Assembly (NCBI RefSeq): GCF_020148105.1
Contig: NZ_JAHLZE010000023.1
Coordinates: 1-64,000 of the forward strand
Direction of reading: 5' to 3'
Length of the DNA: 64,000 bases
Origin: Methanobrevibacter sp. TMH8
GTDB lineage: Archaea > Methanobacteriota > Methanobacteria > Methanobacteriales > Methanobacteriaceae
Part shown: positions 19,832 through 29,796 of the stretch, piece after piece
How the letters are laid out: each line of letters starts with the position of its first letter
How positions within the stretch are numbered: position 1 is the first letter of the stretch
Position numbers and translations under genes: made by a program
The notes under the pieces: generated by a model
Told to the model about the DNA's origin: nothing
Databases searched by the model: none
Seen by the model: the letters and a program-made list of their open reading frames with translations, nothing else

Positions 19832-21403
19832 ATGAGTAAAATAATTGGAATTCAAGGAAAATTCGATGGAAATCTTTTAAATTCTATGTTAAAAGCTATA
19901 AACTATGAAGATAGGTTAATTAAAAGTAAATTTAAAAAAGGAATCTTTCTTTCTTCTGAAAACAACACTATTTTTAATAATAAATTCTGTAATATTTCTT
20001 TTCAAAATGATAAAAATAATTCTTTTAATATAGGATTAGGTGTTATTAACCCTAATGATAAAGAATTGCAACCTATTCAATACAAAAATTTAACACTGGT
20101 TTTTGATGGTGTTATTTATAATATAGATGAGATAAATTCTATTTTATCTAATTCTAATAATGAAGATGTAGTTTATTCTAGTGAAATATTAGCTATTAAG
20201 CTTATTTATAAATTTTATAGTGAATTTTCTGATTTAAAAAAATCTATAGAAAAAGTAAAAAATCTTATTAATGGAGATTATGCTTTTGCTGTTTTTGATG
20301 GTACTAACTTAGCTATTTCAAGAGATAGTTTAGGTGTTAATCCACTATATTACAATGTTAATGATTTTAATTCATTTGCTTCTGAAAAGAAAAGTCTTTG
20401 GAAAATAGGGATAAATAATAATGATATTTCTTCTTTAAAACCCGGACATATTTTATATAATTGGAAAGATTTTCCTTCTAAATCTAATCCATGGGATATT
20501 GATTATAGTGATCATAATGATTTTGTTTTAGATACTGATGAAGAGGATAATTATTATAAATTTAAAAATTACCTTTCAAAACTAATAATGAATTCTACTT
20601 ATGATAGAATAAAAGGACTTGATAAGGTAGGATTAGTTTTTTCAGGAGGAGTAGATAGTACTATACTTGCAACCATCCTTAAAAAATATAGTGAATCCTC
20701 TAAAATTGATGTCACATTATATACTGTAGGTGTTGAAAATTCTATTGATCTAAAATATAGTAAAAAAATTGCAAAAAAATTAGATTTTACTCTTAAAACA
20801 CAGATCATAGATGAGGAACTAGTTAGAAAATCTTTAAACCCTGTATTGAAAGCTATTGAAGAAGAGGATCTTATGAAAGTTGGTGTCGGTATGACCTTAT
20901 ATTTAGGAACTAAGCTAGCATTTAATGATGATATTCCAGTTGTATTAGCCGGACAGGGAGCTGATGAATTATTTGGTGGTTATTATAGATATTTAGCTAC
21001 TTTAAATCAAAAAGGAGAAGATCAACTACAAAAAGAACTTATTCATGATATGAAATATTGTTATGATGTTAATCTTGAAAGAGATGCTAAGATAGCTAGT
21101 TCAAATGGAGTTCAACTTAGAGTTCCTTATTTAGATGAAAAAGTTGTTAATTTTGCTTTAAATATTCCTATCAAATATAAAATTAAATTAAATGAAAATA
21201 ATGAAGATCCTTTAAGAAAAAGAATATTGAGAGATTTAGCTTTAGATATTGGTGTGGATGAAGAAATAGCTATGCGTCCAAAAAAAGCAGCTCAATATGG
21301 TTCTGGAATTGATAAAATTATCAGAAAAAAGATCTTAAAAGATACTGATTTGAATAAAATCATGGAAAATATTATTGATTCTTATTCTAACAATAAAAAT
21401 TGA
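19832..21403 (+). CDS. Asparagine-synthetase-like ATP-pyrophosphatase without glutaminase cysteine
   Basis: 523 residues with the architecture of AsnB. The N-terminal Ntn-type glutaminase fold is recognisable (INGDYAFAVFDGTNLAISRDSLGVNPLYY), but the protein starts MSKIIGIQG instead of MCGI, so the nucleophilic Cys2 is missing. The C-terminal synthetase domain is intact: PP-loop SGGVDST at 271-277, AGQGADELFGGYYRY, and LRVPYLDEKVV. It may use free ammonia to amidate aspartate or act on another carboxylate. The ribosome-binding site (AAAAGGAT) supports this start, so the cysteine was not lost by misannotation. Confidence 0.8.
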   Translation: MSKIIGIQGKFDGNLLNSMLKAINYEDRLIKSKFKKGIFLSSENNTIFNNKFCNISFQNDKNNSFNIGLGVINPNDKELQPIQYKNLTLVFDGVIYNIDEINSILSNSNNEDVVYSSEILAIKLIYKFYSEFSDLKKSIEKVKNLINGDYAFAVFDGTNLAISRDSLGVNPLYYNVNDFNSFASEKKSLWKIGINNNDISSLKPGHILYNWKDFPSKSNPWDIDYSDHNDFVLDTDEEDNYYKFKNYLSKLIMNSTYDRIKGLDKVGLVFSGGVDSTILATILKKYSESSKIDVTLYTVGVENSIDLKYSKKIAKKLDFTLKTQIIDEELVRKSLNPVLKAIEEEDLMKVGVGMTLYLGTKLAFNDDIPVVLAGQGADELFGGYYRYLATLNQKGEDQLQKELIHDMKYCYDVNLERDAKIASSNGVQLRVPYLDEKVVNFALNIPIKYKIKLNENNEDPLRKRILRDLALDIGVDEEIAMRPKKAAQYGSGIDKIIRKKILKDTDLNKIMENIIDSYSNNKN

Positions 21404-21708
21404 TTTAATTATTATTTAATTAAATTATTCTTTAAATAAAATTAATTTTTAATAAATTATTATTATACTTCTTTTCATTATTTTATTAATCATTTTTCTT
21501 AAATATTTTATATTTTAATTAAAATAATTTTTAAATAAATAAAGCTTTAATACTAAGAAAAATATATTTATATTATTATATATTTATACAATAATTTACT
21601 AATTTAATTTATTACAATAATTTATTACTATAATCTATTACTATAATTTATTTATTATAATTTAAATCATCAATAATTTTATTTACTTACAATTTAAGGA
21701 GATTTATA
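21404..21708. other. Intergenic region, nothing recognised
   Basis: 305 A+T-rich bases with repeated TTTATTACTATAATC-like words around 21600-21660. AAGGAG at 21697-21702 serves the next gene. Confidence 0.5.
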
Positions 21709-21924
21709 ATGAAAATTGAAAAAGATGCAGAAAAAATTCTCAAAGATTTTTCTAAAACACTTGAAAGTATTCCCGACCTTGAAGAAACTCATTATATAGT
21801 AGACAATGTAAATCTCACACGTAAAGATGTTTCTATTGAGAAAAATCCAGAAAAAATAATGAGAAATGCTAGAACTGATAAAGAGGGTCATTTATTAGTT
21901 AAAAAAGCAGAATGGATTAATTAA
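21709..21924 (+). CDS. GatC-like small subunit of Asp-tRNA(Asn)/Glu-tRNA(Gln) amidotransferase
   Basis: 71 residues. An N-terminal amphipathic helix (KIEKDAEKILKDFSKTLESI) is followed by a stretch with NVNLTRKDVS and a C-terminal ARTDKEGHLLVKKAEWIN, the pattern of archaeal GatC, which wraps the GatA-GatB interface. The amidotransferase forms Asn-tRNA from Asp-tRNA in organisms without AsnRS. gatA and gatB are not in the window. The identification rests on a short sequence and gene order similar to what I recall for Methanobacteriales (before an ACT protein and hom). Confidence 0.65.
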   Translation: MKIEKDAEKILKDFSKTLESIPDLEETHYIVDNVNLTRKDVSIEKNPEKIMRNARTDKEGHLLVKKAEWIN

Positions 21925-22172
21925 GATTAAATTAATAATATTTCATAAATATTATGCAATATTTAACAATTTGAAGATATTTATAATATTTTTATAATAT
22001 ATTAAAATATATAATATCTTAAAATATTTTTATAATATTTAAAAATATTCTTTATAATATTTAAAAATATTTTACAATATTCTAATAAATTTCTAATAAT
22101 GTTTTAAAAATATTCTAATAATATTTAATAATATTTTTTTTATAATTTATTTTAGATTAATTGAGGGATAAA

Positions 22173-22658
22173 ATGAGAATGAACTTAGTTCTAGAACTTC
22201 AAGATATTCCAGGACAACTTGTATCTGTTCTTGAACCAATTAGTGATTTTGGTACAAATTTAGTAACTGTTATTCACCAAAGGGATTCAAAAAATGAAAA
22301 AGGTATGATTCCTGTTCAAATAACTTTAGAAGGTGAAAGAAACAACCTTAAAGAAGTTGTTGAGAAGTTAAATGAAATGAATATTACTATTCTTGAGATT
22401 GATGGAGTAGTTGTAAAAGAAAAACTCAGTACGATACTAATTGGACATGTTATTGATACAGATATAAAGGACACTATGGATAAAATTAACACAATTGAAG
22501 GAGTATCTGTAGTTGGATTAGATGTTAAATTAGAAGAAGAGTATGAATCTTCAGCTATGATTGTTGTTGAATCAGATCCTGATAAAAAAGAAATTGTTCT
22601 CTCTAAAATTCAGGAAATAGCTGATGATAAAGGTCTTTTAGTTGTTAATGAAGTTTAA
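22173..22658 (+). CDS. ACT-domain protein, probable regulator of homoserine dehydrogenase
   Basis: 161 residues from the ATG at 22173; the TTGAGGGAT in front of it is the ribosome-binding site rather than coding. The first half, MRMNLVLELQDIPGQLVSVLEPISDFG, is a typical amino-acid-binding ACT domain, and the second half (STILIGHVIDTDIKDTMDKI onward) looks like a second ACT-type fold. It ends 36 bases before hom. Binding of threonine or methionine to tune homoserine dehydrogenase is inferred from this pairing and from the fact that this Hom lacks its own ACT domain. Confidence 0.82.
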   Translation: MRMNLVLELQDIPGQLVSVLEPISDFGTNLVTVIHQRDSKNEKGMIPVQITLEGERNNLKEVVEKLNEMNITILEIDGVVVKEKLSTILIGHVIDTDIKDTMDKINTIEGVSVVGLDVKLEEEYESSAMIVVESDPDKKEIVLSKIQEIADDKGLLVVNEV

Positions 22659-22694
22659 ATAAGATTATATTAGAAAAATTCAGGAGAATTTTTA

Positions 22695-23714
22695 ATGAAA
22701 GATATAAAAATTATTTTAATGGGGTTTGGAGCTGTTGGTAAAGGTGTTGCTAAATCAATCTCTATTAAAAAAGATAAAATTCAAAATGAATATGGTGTAA
22801 ACCTAAAGTTAGTAGCTGTAGCTGATTCATCTTCATCAGCTATTTCATCAAATGGACTTGATGAAGAATTATTAATTGAAACAAAAGAAAATCAAGGAAA
22901 ATTAGCTAATTATCCAGAATTTGGATTTAATACAAATGGAGAAGATGTTCTTGATTCAGTTGATTATGATTTGCTTATTGAAGCTACACCAACTAATATT
23001 GAAGATGGAGAACCTGCAAAATCACTAACATTAAAAGCTTTTGCTAGTGGGAAAGATGTTGTAACATCAAATAAAGGTCATCTAGCTCTTTTCTTTTCTC
23101 AAATGAATGAACAAGCTAAAGCCAATAATGTTCAATTTAAGTTTGAAGCATCTGTTGGAGGAGCTATGCCTATTATAAATTTTGCTGAAGAAACCCTTCC
23201 AAGTTCAAATATATCTTCTATTATTGGTATTTTAAATGGAACTACCAATTATATATTATCAAGAATGACTACTGAAGGTTCTTCATATAAAAATACACTT
23301 GAAGAATCTCAACAATTAGGAATTGCTGAAACTGATCCAACTCAAGATGTTGAAGGAATTGATGCAGCTTGTAAAACTGTTATATTAGCTAATTCTCTAC
23401 TTGGAATTGATGCAACATATTCTGATGTTGAAGTTGAAGGTATTTCTAAAATTACTTCTGAAGCTATTGAATTAGCTAAAAAAGAAGGTTATTTAATTAA
23501 ATTGATTGCTGAAGTATCAAAAGATGCATTAAAAGTTTCTCCACGATTAGTTAAAAAAAATAGTCCTTATGCTGTTGAAGGCACATTAAATATGGCAACT
23601 ATTAAAACAGATCTTGCTGATGAAGTTACTGTAGTTGGAAAAGGTGCAGGATCAATTGAAACTGCTTCTGCAATGTTGACTGATGTTATTAATATTATTA
23701 AAACTAAATATTAA
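22695..23714 (+). CDS. hom: Homoserine dehydrogenase
   Basis: 339 residues. The Rossmann motif [10 protein letters not shown] is at about 9-18, and the catalytic core has [24 protein letters not shown] and [15 protein letters not shown], with the catalytic Asp and Lys region [14 protein letters not shown]. The enzyme reduces aspartate semialdehyde to homoserine, the branch point to threonine and methionine. No C-terminal ACT domain is present, unlike many bacterial forms; the preceding gene supplies a separate ACT protein. AGGAG lies nine bases before the start. Confidence 0.95.
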   Translation: MKDIKIILMGFGAVGKGVAKSISIKKDKIQNEYGVNLKLVAVADSSSSAISSNGLDEELLIETKENQGKLANYPEFGFNTNGEDVLDSVDYDLLIEATPTNIEDGEPAKSLTLKAFASGKDVVTSNKGHLALFFSQMNEQAKANNVQFKFEASVGGAMPIINFAEETLPSSNISSIIGILNGTTNYILSRMTTEGSSYKNTLEESQQLGIAETDPTQDVEGIDAACKTVILANSLLGIDATYSDVEVEGISKITSEAIELAKKEGYLIKLIAEVSKDALKVSPRLVKKNSPYAVEGTLNMATIKTDLADEVTVVGKGAGSIETASAMLTDVINIIKTKY

Positions 23715-23746
23715 TATATTTTATTTTTTTATTTTTTGGAATTATT

Positions 23747-24964
23747 ATGAAATATGTAATTTTAATAGGGGATGGAATGTCTGATTACCCCTTAAAAGAA
23801 TTGAATAATCAAACTCCTCTTGAAGTAGCTAATAAACCTAATATAGATGGAATTGCTCAAAAAGGTAGGGTTGGACAACTTCAAACTGTTCCAGAAAATC
23901 TTGAACCTGGATCAGATGTAGCTAATATGAGTATTTTTGGTTATGATCCTCAAAAATATTATACTGGTAGAGGTCCTCTTGAAGCTGGAAGTATGGGAAT
24001 CAATACTTCTGATGATGAAGTTATATTTAGATGTAATTTAATAACTGAGGATAATGGAATATTAGCTGATTTTAATGCAGGACACATTACTTCAAAAGAA
24101 GCAGCTATTTTAATCAATACACTTAATCAAGAATTTTCAAAGGAAAATAATCCAAATATTGGTGAAATGGATGGAGAATTTTACTCAGGAATTAGCTATA
24201 GGCATCTTTTTGTTAAAAAAGGGTCAGAATTAGCTTCATTAAAGACTACTCCTCCTCATGATATTGTTGGTGAATCAATAGCTGATTATACTAATTGGAA
24301 TGATCCTTCTTCATTAATGATAAAAAATATTATGTTAAAATCTAAAGAGATTTTAGAAAACCATGATATTAATAAAAAAAGACTTAGTAATGGAGAAAAA
24401 ATAGCCAACATGGTTTGGTTGTGGGGTCAAGGTTTAAAGCCTTCTATGCCTAAATTTAAAGATCTTTATGGTTTTGAAGGGTCTGTTATTACTGGGGTAG
24501 ATTTATTAAAAGGTATAGGTGTTTTTGCAGGATTAAAAAATATTAATGTTCCTGGTGCTACTGGATATTTTGATACAGATTATAAAGCTAAGGGCAAGTA
24601 TGCTGCTAATGCTCTTGAAGACAATGATTTTTTATTTGTTCACATTGAAGCTCCTGATGAAGCGGGTCATGCTGGAAATATTGAAGAAAAAATCAAAGCT
24701 ATTGAAAGAATTGATAAGTATGTATTAGGTCAAATTCTTGATGAAATACCACAATATGAAGATTATAAAATAGCTGTTCTTCCAGATCATGCAACGCCTA
24801 TTGATGTTAGAACTCATACTCGAGATCTTGTTCCTCTCGCAATATATTCTTCTTTAAAAAAAGATTTTGCTGATGATGCTAATATTTACACAGAAAAATC
24901 TGTTATTAATGGATCTTTAGGTATAGATAAAGCTCATGATCTAGTTAAAAAAATGATAATTTAA
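23747..24964 (+). CDS. apgM: Cofactor-independent phosphoglycerate mutase, archaeal ApgM
   Basis: 405 residues. The alkaline-phosphatase-fold metal site is visible in LIGDGMSDYP, HIEAPDEAGHAG and LPDHATPIDVRTH. The phosphorylated serine lies in GSDVANMSIFGYDP. Length and the PHDIVGE motif match ApgM rather than bacterial iPGM. It interconverts 3- and 2-phosphoglycerate. It begins 32 bases after hom, so hom-apgM is a likely operon although the pathways differ. Confidence 0.93.
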   Translation: MKYVILIGDGMSDYPLKELNNQTPLEVANKPNIDGIAQKGRVGQLQTVPENLEPGSDVANMSIFGYDPQKYYTGRGPLEAGSMGINTSDDEVIFRCNLITEDNGILADFNAGHITSKEAAILINTLNQEFSKENNPNIGEMDGEFYSGISYRHLFVKKGSELASLKTTPPHDIVGESIADYTNWNDPSSLMIKNIMLKSKEILENHDINKKRLSNGEKIANMVWLWGQGLKPSMPKFKDLYGFEGSVITGVDLLKGIGVFAGLKNINVPGATGYFDTDYKAKGKYAANALEDNDFLFVHIEAPDEAGHAGNIEEKIKAIERIDKYVLGQILDEIPQYEDYKIAVLPDHATPIDVRTHTRDLVPLAIYSSLKKDFADDANIYTEKSVINGSLGIDKAHDLVKKMII

Positions 24965-25592
24965 ATTTTTCTGTTTATTTTTATTTTTTTAAATTAATTT
25001 AAATTATTTTTATATTATTTTAAATTAATTTATTTATTTTAAATTATTATTATTTATTTTTATTCAATTTTTATTTAGAAAAAGCTTCATGTATAAAAAT
25101 ATATTGAATACCTAGAATAATAATTAAAAAATTATATAGATTATTATATATAATAATTTATTATAAGTAATTGATTTAAGAATATTAATTTTAATATAAA
25201 TTTTATATACTAATAAAAATAATATTATATAATATTAAATTAAATAAAATTAAAAATATTATGATTTTATTTATAGAAATTATTTACAGTTATCAATAAT
25301 AATTTTATAAATAAAAACAATTGCAATTATTTTAAATTATTTTAAATTATTTTATTTATAATTTTATTTAAGAATTTATTTAAGAATTTAATATAGAATT
25401 TATTTAAAAATCTTATTCAAAGTGTTATTCAAAAAATATTATTTAAAAATATTATTTAAGAATGTTATTAAAAAATTTTATTTATAACTCATATTTATAA
25501 TCTTATTATAAATTTTATTTATAAAATTTCTAAATTAATATTGTATCTGATAATCTATATATAATACATAATAAAATACTGGAGAGGATGTT
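24965..25592. other. Intergenic region without a gene
   Basis: 628 bases upstream of pyrG, with degenerate repeats of TTTATTTAAGAATTTATTTA type at 25330-25470. No reading frame of note. The only strong signal is GGAGAGG at 25581-25587. Confidence 0.6.
25581..25587 (+). promoter_or_regulatory. Ribosome-binding site that places the pyrG start at CTG
   Basis: GGAGAGG lies five bases before CTG 25593-25595. In the reading frame of CTP synthase the codons before it are ACT GGA GAG GAT GTT, with a stop at 25572-25574, so no ATG, GTG or TTG is available. Confidence 0.75.
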
Positions 25593-27197
25593 CTGACAAA
25601 ATATATAATTATAACCGGCGGTGTTGTTAGTTCAATTGGTAAAGGGATTACTTCAGCATCAATTGGAAGGATTTTACGTTCTTATGGATTAAAGGTAGGA
25701 GCTATTAAAATAGACCCTTATTTAAATTGGGATTCTGGAACATTAAATCCATATCAACACGGAGAAGTTTTTGTTACTCATGATGGGATGGAATCTGATC
25801 TTGATTTAGGTCATTATGAACGTTTTTTAGATGTTGAACTTCCAGGTGTTTCTAACATTACCACTGGAAAAGTTTATCAGTCAGTAATTGATAAAGAAAG
25901 AAAAGGAGAGTTCCTTGGAGCTTGTGTTCAGATAATTCCTCATATTACTGATGAAATTAAATCACTCATAAGAAAAACAGCTGAAATCAATGATTATGAT
26001 ATTATTCTCATAGAACTTGGTGGAACTGTTGGTGATATTGAAAGTCAACCATTTTTAGAAGCATTGAGACAACTTAGAAATGAAGAAGGCCATGACAATG
26101 TAATGTTTGTACATGTAACTTTTATTCCATATCTTAATGCTGCTGGAGAATTCAAAACAAAACCAACACAACATAGTACCAAAGAGCTTCGAAGTACTGG
26201 TATAAATCCTGATATGATTGTATGTAGAAGTCAAGATCCTATTGATGATGCTCTTAAACGTAAAATTGCTCATTTTTGTGATGTTGATCCTACTGCTGTT
26301 GTTAATGCTCCAGATGCATCTTCTATTTATGAAGTTCCATTAACTCTTGATAAAGAAAATGTTGGAAAATTCATTGCTGAACGAATTAAACTTGATGTTG
26401 ATGTTGAATCTGCAGATTTAGATCAATGGAAATCTATTGTTAAATCTCTCCAAAAACAAGATCCTGTTGTTACTATAGCTATAATTGGAAAATATGTTGA
26501 ACTTGAAGATTCTTATATAAGTATTAGAGAAGCATTATTACATGCAGCTGCAAAAATTGGGGTTAAGCTCAATCTTGAATATATAAGTTCTGATGTCGAT
26601 AATCTCGATGAAAATGAATTAAAAGAGCTTGATGGAATTCTTATTCCTGGAGGTTTCGGTGAAAGAGGAGTCGAAGGTAAGTTAGATGCAGTTGAATATG
26701 CAATTCAAAATAATGTTCCAATTTTTGGAATATGTCTTGGAATGCATTCAATGGTTATTCAATTTGCTAGGCGGAATAGTATGGATAATGCAAATAGTAC
26801 AGAATTTGATCTAGATACTATGTATCCTGTTATTGATCTTATGGAAAAACAAAAAGAGATCAAACAAATGGGAGGAACTATGCGTTTAGGTTCTTATGAT
26901 TGTAAACTTATAAAAAATACTAAAGCACACAATTTATATAAACAAGACCTTGTTAAAGAACGTCATAGACATAGATATGAATTAAACAATGATTTTAGAG
27001 AAGAGCTTCAAAATAAAGGCCTAATTATTTCAGGAACATCTCCAGACGATTTTCTTGTAGAAATGGTAGAACTCGAAGATCATCCATGGTTTGTAGGATG
27101 TCAATTCCATCCTGAGTTTAAATCAAGACCTAACAATGCTCATCCTTTATTTGTTTCTTTTATGGATGCTGCTTATAATTTTTCTAAAAATAAATAA
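25593..27197 (+). CDS. pyrG: CTP synthase, probably initiated at CTG
   Basis: 534 residues from CTG 25593, giving MTKYIIITGGVVSSIGKGI, which aligns with the first residues of known CTP synthases. The first in-frame ATG (25788) would remove the P-loop and is not credible. N-terminal synthetase: GGVVSSIGKGIT, KIDPYLNWDSGT, ELGGTVGDIESQPF. C-terminal class I glutaminase: GGFGERG, nucleophile Cys in FGICLGMHSMV, and QFHPEF. It makes CTP from UTP, ATP and glutamine. The gene order hom-apgM-pyrG suggests a shared neighbourhood, but a 628-base gap and its own ribosome-binding site indicate separate transcription. Confidence 0.93.
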   Translation: MTKYIIITGGVVSSIGKGITSASIGRILRSYGLKVGAIKIDPYLNWDSGTLNPYQHGEVFVTHDGMESDLDLGHYERFLDVELPGVSNITTGKVYQSVIDKERKGEFLGACVQIIPHITDEIKSLIRKTAEINDYDIILIELGGTVGDIESQPFLEALRQLRNEEGHDNVMFVHVTFIPYLNAAGEFKTKPTQHSTKELRSTGINPDMIVCRSQDPIDDALKRKIAHFCDVDPTAVVNAPDASSIYEVPLTLDKENVGKFIAERIKLDVDVESADLDQWKSIVKSLQKQDPVVTIAIIGKYVELEDSYISIREALLHAAAKIGVKLNLEYISSDVDNLDENELKELDGILIPGGFGERGVEGKLDAVEYAIQNNVPIFGICLGMHSMVIQFARRNSMDNANSTEFDLDTMYPVIDLMEKQKEIKQMGGTMRLGSYDCKLIKNTKAHNLYKQDLVKERHRHRYELNNDFREELQNKGLIISGTSPDDFLVEMVELEDHPWFVGCQFHPEFKSRPNNAHPLFVSFMDAAYNFSKNK

Positions 27198-27542
27198 TTT
27201 AATTAATTATTTTTATTTTTTCCTTTTTTCTTTTTTATTTTATTAATTAATTATTTTTAAATTTTTTTATATTCTTAAATTTTTTTTAATTTATCATATT
27301 TTTCAATAAATTTTTACTATATTTTACTATACTATATTTTATTATATTTTATTATATTTTTTCTAAATTTTTCAATCTTTTTTAAATTTTATTTTACAAC
27401 AATTTTTAATCATCAAGACAATTTTTCAATCCCCTAGTAATATTATTATCATAAAAAGTATTAATTTAAATATTAGTTCATATTAATATTAACATATGAA
27501 AATGAAAATTTAAAAATAGATAATGTTATAAGAGGAGCTAAA
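27198..27542. other. Intergenic region, nothing recognised
   Basis: 345 bases between pyrG and the prepilin peptidase gene; TTTTACTATATTTTACTATAC-like repeats near 27310-27360. AGAGGAG at 27530-27536 is the ribosome-binding site of the next gene. Confidence 0.5.
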
Positions 27543-28886
27543 ATGGAAAATCACTTAGTTTATATACATTTATTGGTAATTTTGATTCTTAGTGGATCTG
27601 TAATAATTGCAGGATTTTATGATTTAAAATATAAAATCATTCCTAATGAATTAAGTTATTTATTAATTTTAACTGGGATAATATCAAATTTAGCTATTTC
27701 ATTTTTGATTATGGAAATATATCCAATATTGTTTTCAATAATATTATCTATAATAATTTTTTCATTATCATATATATTGTGGAAACTAAGATTATGGGGT
27801 GGTGGAGATGTAAAATTAATTACTGGAATAACTCTAGCAATGCCTATTCATCCAGCAGTTTTAAGTGAGATTTTTAGATTTAATATTAATAATATCAATC
27901 TACCTATACTAGCTATATATCCATTTCCTTTTACAGTGATATTTAATAGTATTCTTGTTTCATTCCCGTTTTTGTTAATATGTGTAATACTTAATTATCT
28001 AAATAATATCAAATATGAGGAAATTGCTAATAATAAAAATTTTAAAAGGAATAAATCTGAAAAAAACTTGATTTTAATATTATTTAATAAATTTATTAAT
28101 ATTATCATCAATAATATTAATATTAATAATAGTAATAATAATCATCTATTTGATTTATTTAAATATATCAAAATTGGTATTTATAAGAAATTAATATTTA
28201 ATAAATTAATTAAATCACTACTAACTTCTTTAATTTTATTAATTGTCATTCTATTTTTTAAAAGATATGATATTGATTCAATAAATTCAATTTTTTATAT
28301 TTTAATAGTTGGAATGTTTATTAATTTAACTTTTTCTATATTTCTGGACTTTTTTATTTTAAATTTTAAAATTTTTGTTAAAAAAGGTTCATATAAACTT
28401 GTAGATATTAATAATTTGAAAGAAAATATGATTCTAAGTGATATATTAATAAATATAAGTGATTTAAACAGATTAATTAAAGAAAACAAGGTTAATTTAA
28501 ATATAATCAATAAAATTGGATTATATAAGAAAAATTATAGTGACTGTACTGATTATATTAATTATATCGGTACTAATGATTCTACTGATTATATGGAGTA
28601 TAGTGATTATATTGATTATACTAATTACACTAATAATGATGATATTAACATTGATATTTATAAAAATAAGGATAATCATATACTGAAATCAAAAACTGCT
28701 GGAGGATTATCAAAAAATGATTTAAAATTATTAAAAGAATTAGCTAAAATCGAAATAATTCCAGAAAAAATCCCTATTAAGTTAGGAATTCCATTTGCAC
28801 CATCAATTGCTATTGGATTCTTCATAACTTTATTTATTGGAGATCTTTCATTATTCATTTATAATGGAGTAAATTTGTTAATATAA
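27543..28886 (+). CDS. Prepilin peptidase, A24 family (EppA/FlaK type), with low-complexity loop
   Basis: 447 residues, nearly twice the usual size. The two catalytic aspartates are D27 in GFYDLKYKIIPNEL and D89 in GGGDVKL. Membrane segments lie in 5-145, 215-275 and 425-447. The extra length is a hydrophilic insert: Asn/Ile/Lys-rich at about 160-210, and a Tyr/Asp/Asn-rich stretch at about 320-370 with repeated DY, NY and TNY units (DYTNYTNN). It would cleave class III signal peptides such as that of the next gene. Family and active site are clear; the insert is unexplained. Confidence 0.88.
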   Translation: MENHLVYIHLLVILILSGSVIIAGFYDLKYKIIPNELSYLLILTGIISNLAISFLIMEIYPILFSIILSIIIFSLSYILWKLRLWGGGDVKLITGITLAMPIHPAVLSEIFRFNINNINLPILAIYPFPFTVIFNSILVSFPFLLICVILNYLNNIKYEEIANNKNFKRNKSEKNLILILFNKFINIIINNININNSNNNHLFDLFKYIKIGIYKKLIFNKLIKSLLTSLILLIVILFFKRYDIDSINSIFYILIVGMFINLTFSIFLDFFILNFKIFVKKGSYKLVDINNLKENMILSDILINISDLNRLIKENKVNLNIINKIGLYKKNYSDCTDYINYIGTNDSTDYMEYSDYIDYTNYTNNDDINIDIYKNKDNHILKSKTAGGLSKNDLKLLKELAKIEIIPEKIPIKLGIPFAPSIAIGFFITLFIGDLSLFIYNGVNLLI

Positions 28887-28926
28887 AAATCTAATTTTTA
28901 TTTATTAAATCAAATTAATAAAAAAA

Positions 28927-28931
28927 GGAGG
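28927..28931 (+). promoter_or_regulatory. Strong ribosome-binding site upstream of the pilin, facing ATA
   Basis: AAAAAAGGAGG ends at 28931. Eight bases later in the pilin frame is ATA (28940). No ATG, GTG or TTG in that frame occurs before TTG at 29003, which has no ribosome-binding site. Confidence 0.65.
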
Positions 28932-28939
28932 TTATATTT

Positions 28940-29596
28940 ATAATCAAAAAATTTAAAGAGAAATTTGAGGAATTACGAGTTAATCTTTTAATATTTTTTA
29001 TTTTGCTTAAACATTTAGGTATTTTAAAAAGTTTAATAAAAAATTTTAATATTAAAAATTTATCAAATAAATCTATAATTAAGAATATATCAAAGAATTT
29101 AAAGTTTTTAAAATTAAAAAATAATAAAAATAATAAGGGTCAACTATCTCTTGAATTTATATTGATTAGCTTTATTGCTATTTTAATATTTATTTCCATT
29201 TCACTACCCTTGAGTGAGATTGCAGTTAATTCAATGATAGATGTAAGCTATTCAATCGAGAGTAAATCAGAACTTTTAAAGATTATAAATTCTATTGATG
29301 ATGTTTATTCAGATGGAATAGGTTCAAAAAGGATTTTATATATTGAATTTCCAACAGATTTAGAAATTAATTTCAATAAAGATTCTTATTCAAATAAAGG
29401 GTTAGCAATAGCTGAATTAAATTTGATTAATAATACGAATGTTAATGAGGTTAATAATACAAATTATAATTATCAAATTCAATATAGTTTTAAAGCAAAT
29501 AATGTAAAAACTTCAATAAATTTTAAAAAAAAAATTCTTACAAAAGTAATTATTGAATGGCCAATTAATGAAACTAATATTGTTATAAAAGTTTAA
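28940..29596 (+). CDS. Class III signal peptide (archaeal pilin-like) protein, start uncertain
   Basis: 218 residues if translation begins at the ATA eight bases after GGAGG; 197 if at TTG 29003. The cleavage motif KGQLSLEF fits the Q-x-S-x-E-F class III signal, followed by a hydrophobic helix (ILISFIAILIFISISLPL) that would form the pilus core. The mature part is about 145 residues, rich in Asn and Ser, with several N-x-T/S sites. The leader is unusually long (about 50-70 residues), basic and partly hydrophobic. It lies 53 bases after its presumed peptidase, so both probably form one operon. Confidence 0.78.
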   Translation: MIKKFKEKFEELRVNLLIFFILLKHLGILKSLIKNFNIKNLSNKSIIKNISKNLKFLKLKNNKNNKGQLSLEFILISFIAILIFISISLPLSEIAVNSMIDVSYSIESKSELLKIINSIDDVYSDGIGSKRILYIEFPTDLEINFNKDSYSNKGLAIAELNLINNTNVNEVNNTNYNYQIQYSFKANNVKTSINFKKKILTKVIIEWPINETNIVIKV

Positions 29597-29796
29597 ACAA
29601 GAATAGATATTTATTAAAAAAACATTTATAGTATTTAGATTTAATAAAAATTTGTTAAAAATAGAAAAATATTGTTGTTTTGTTTAGAAAAATAACAAAA
29701 CATTTATCCATAATATAAACTAATTTAATATTATTATATTGATTAAGAATAATCTATAAATTGATTATTTAATATTCTAAATTATGAGATGGTTTA

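Noticed and set aside
25788-27197. CTP synthase starting at the first ATG
   Set aside because: It would lack the N-terminal P-loop that is clearly encoded in frame upstream.
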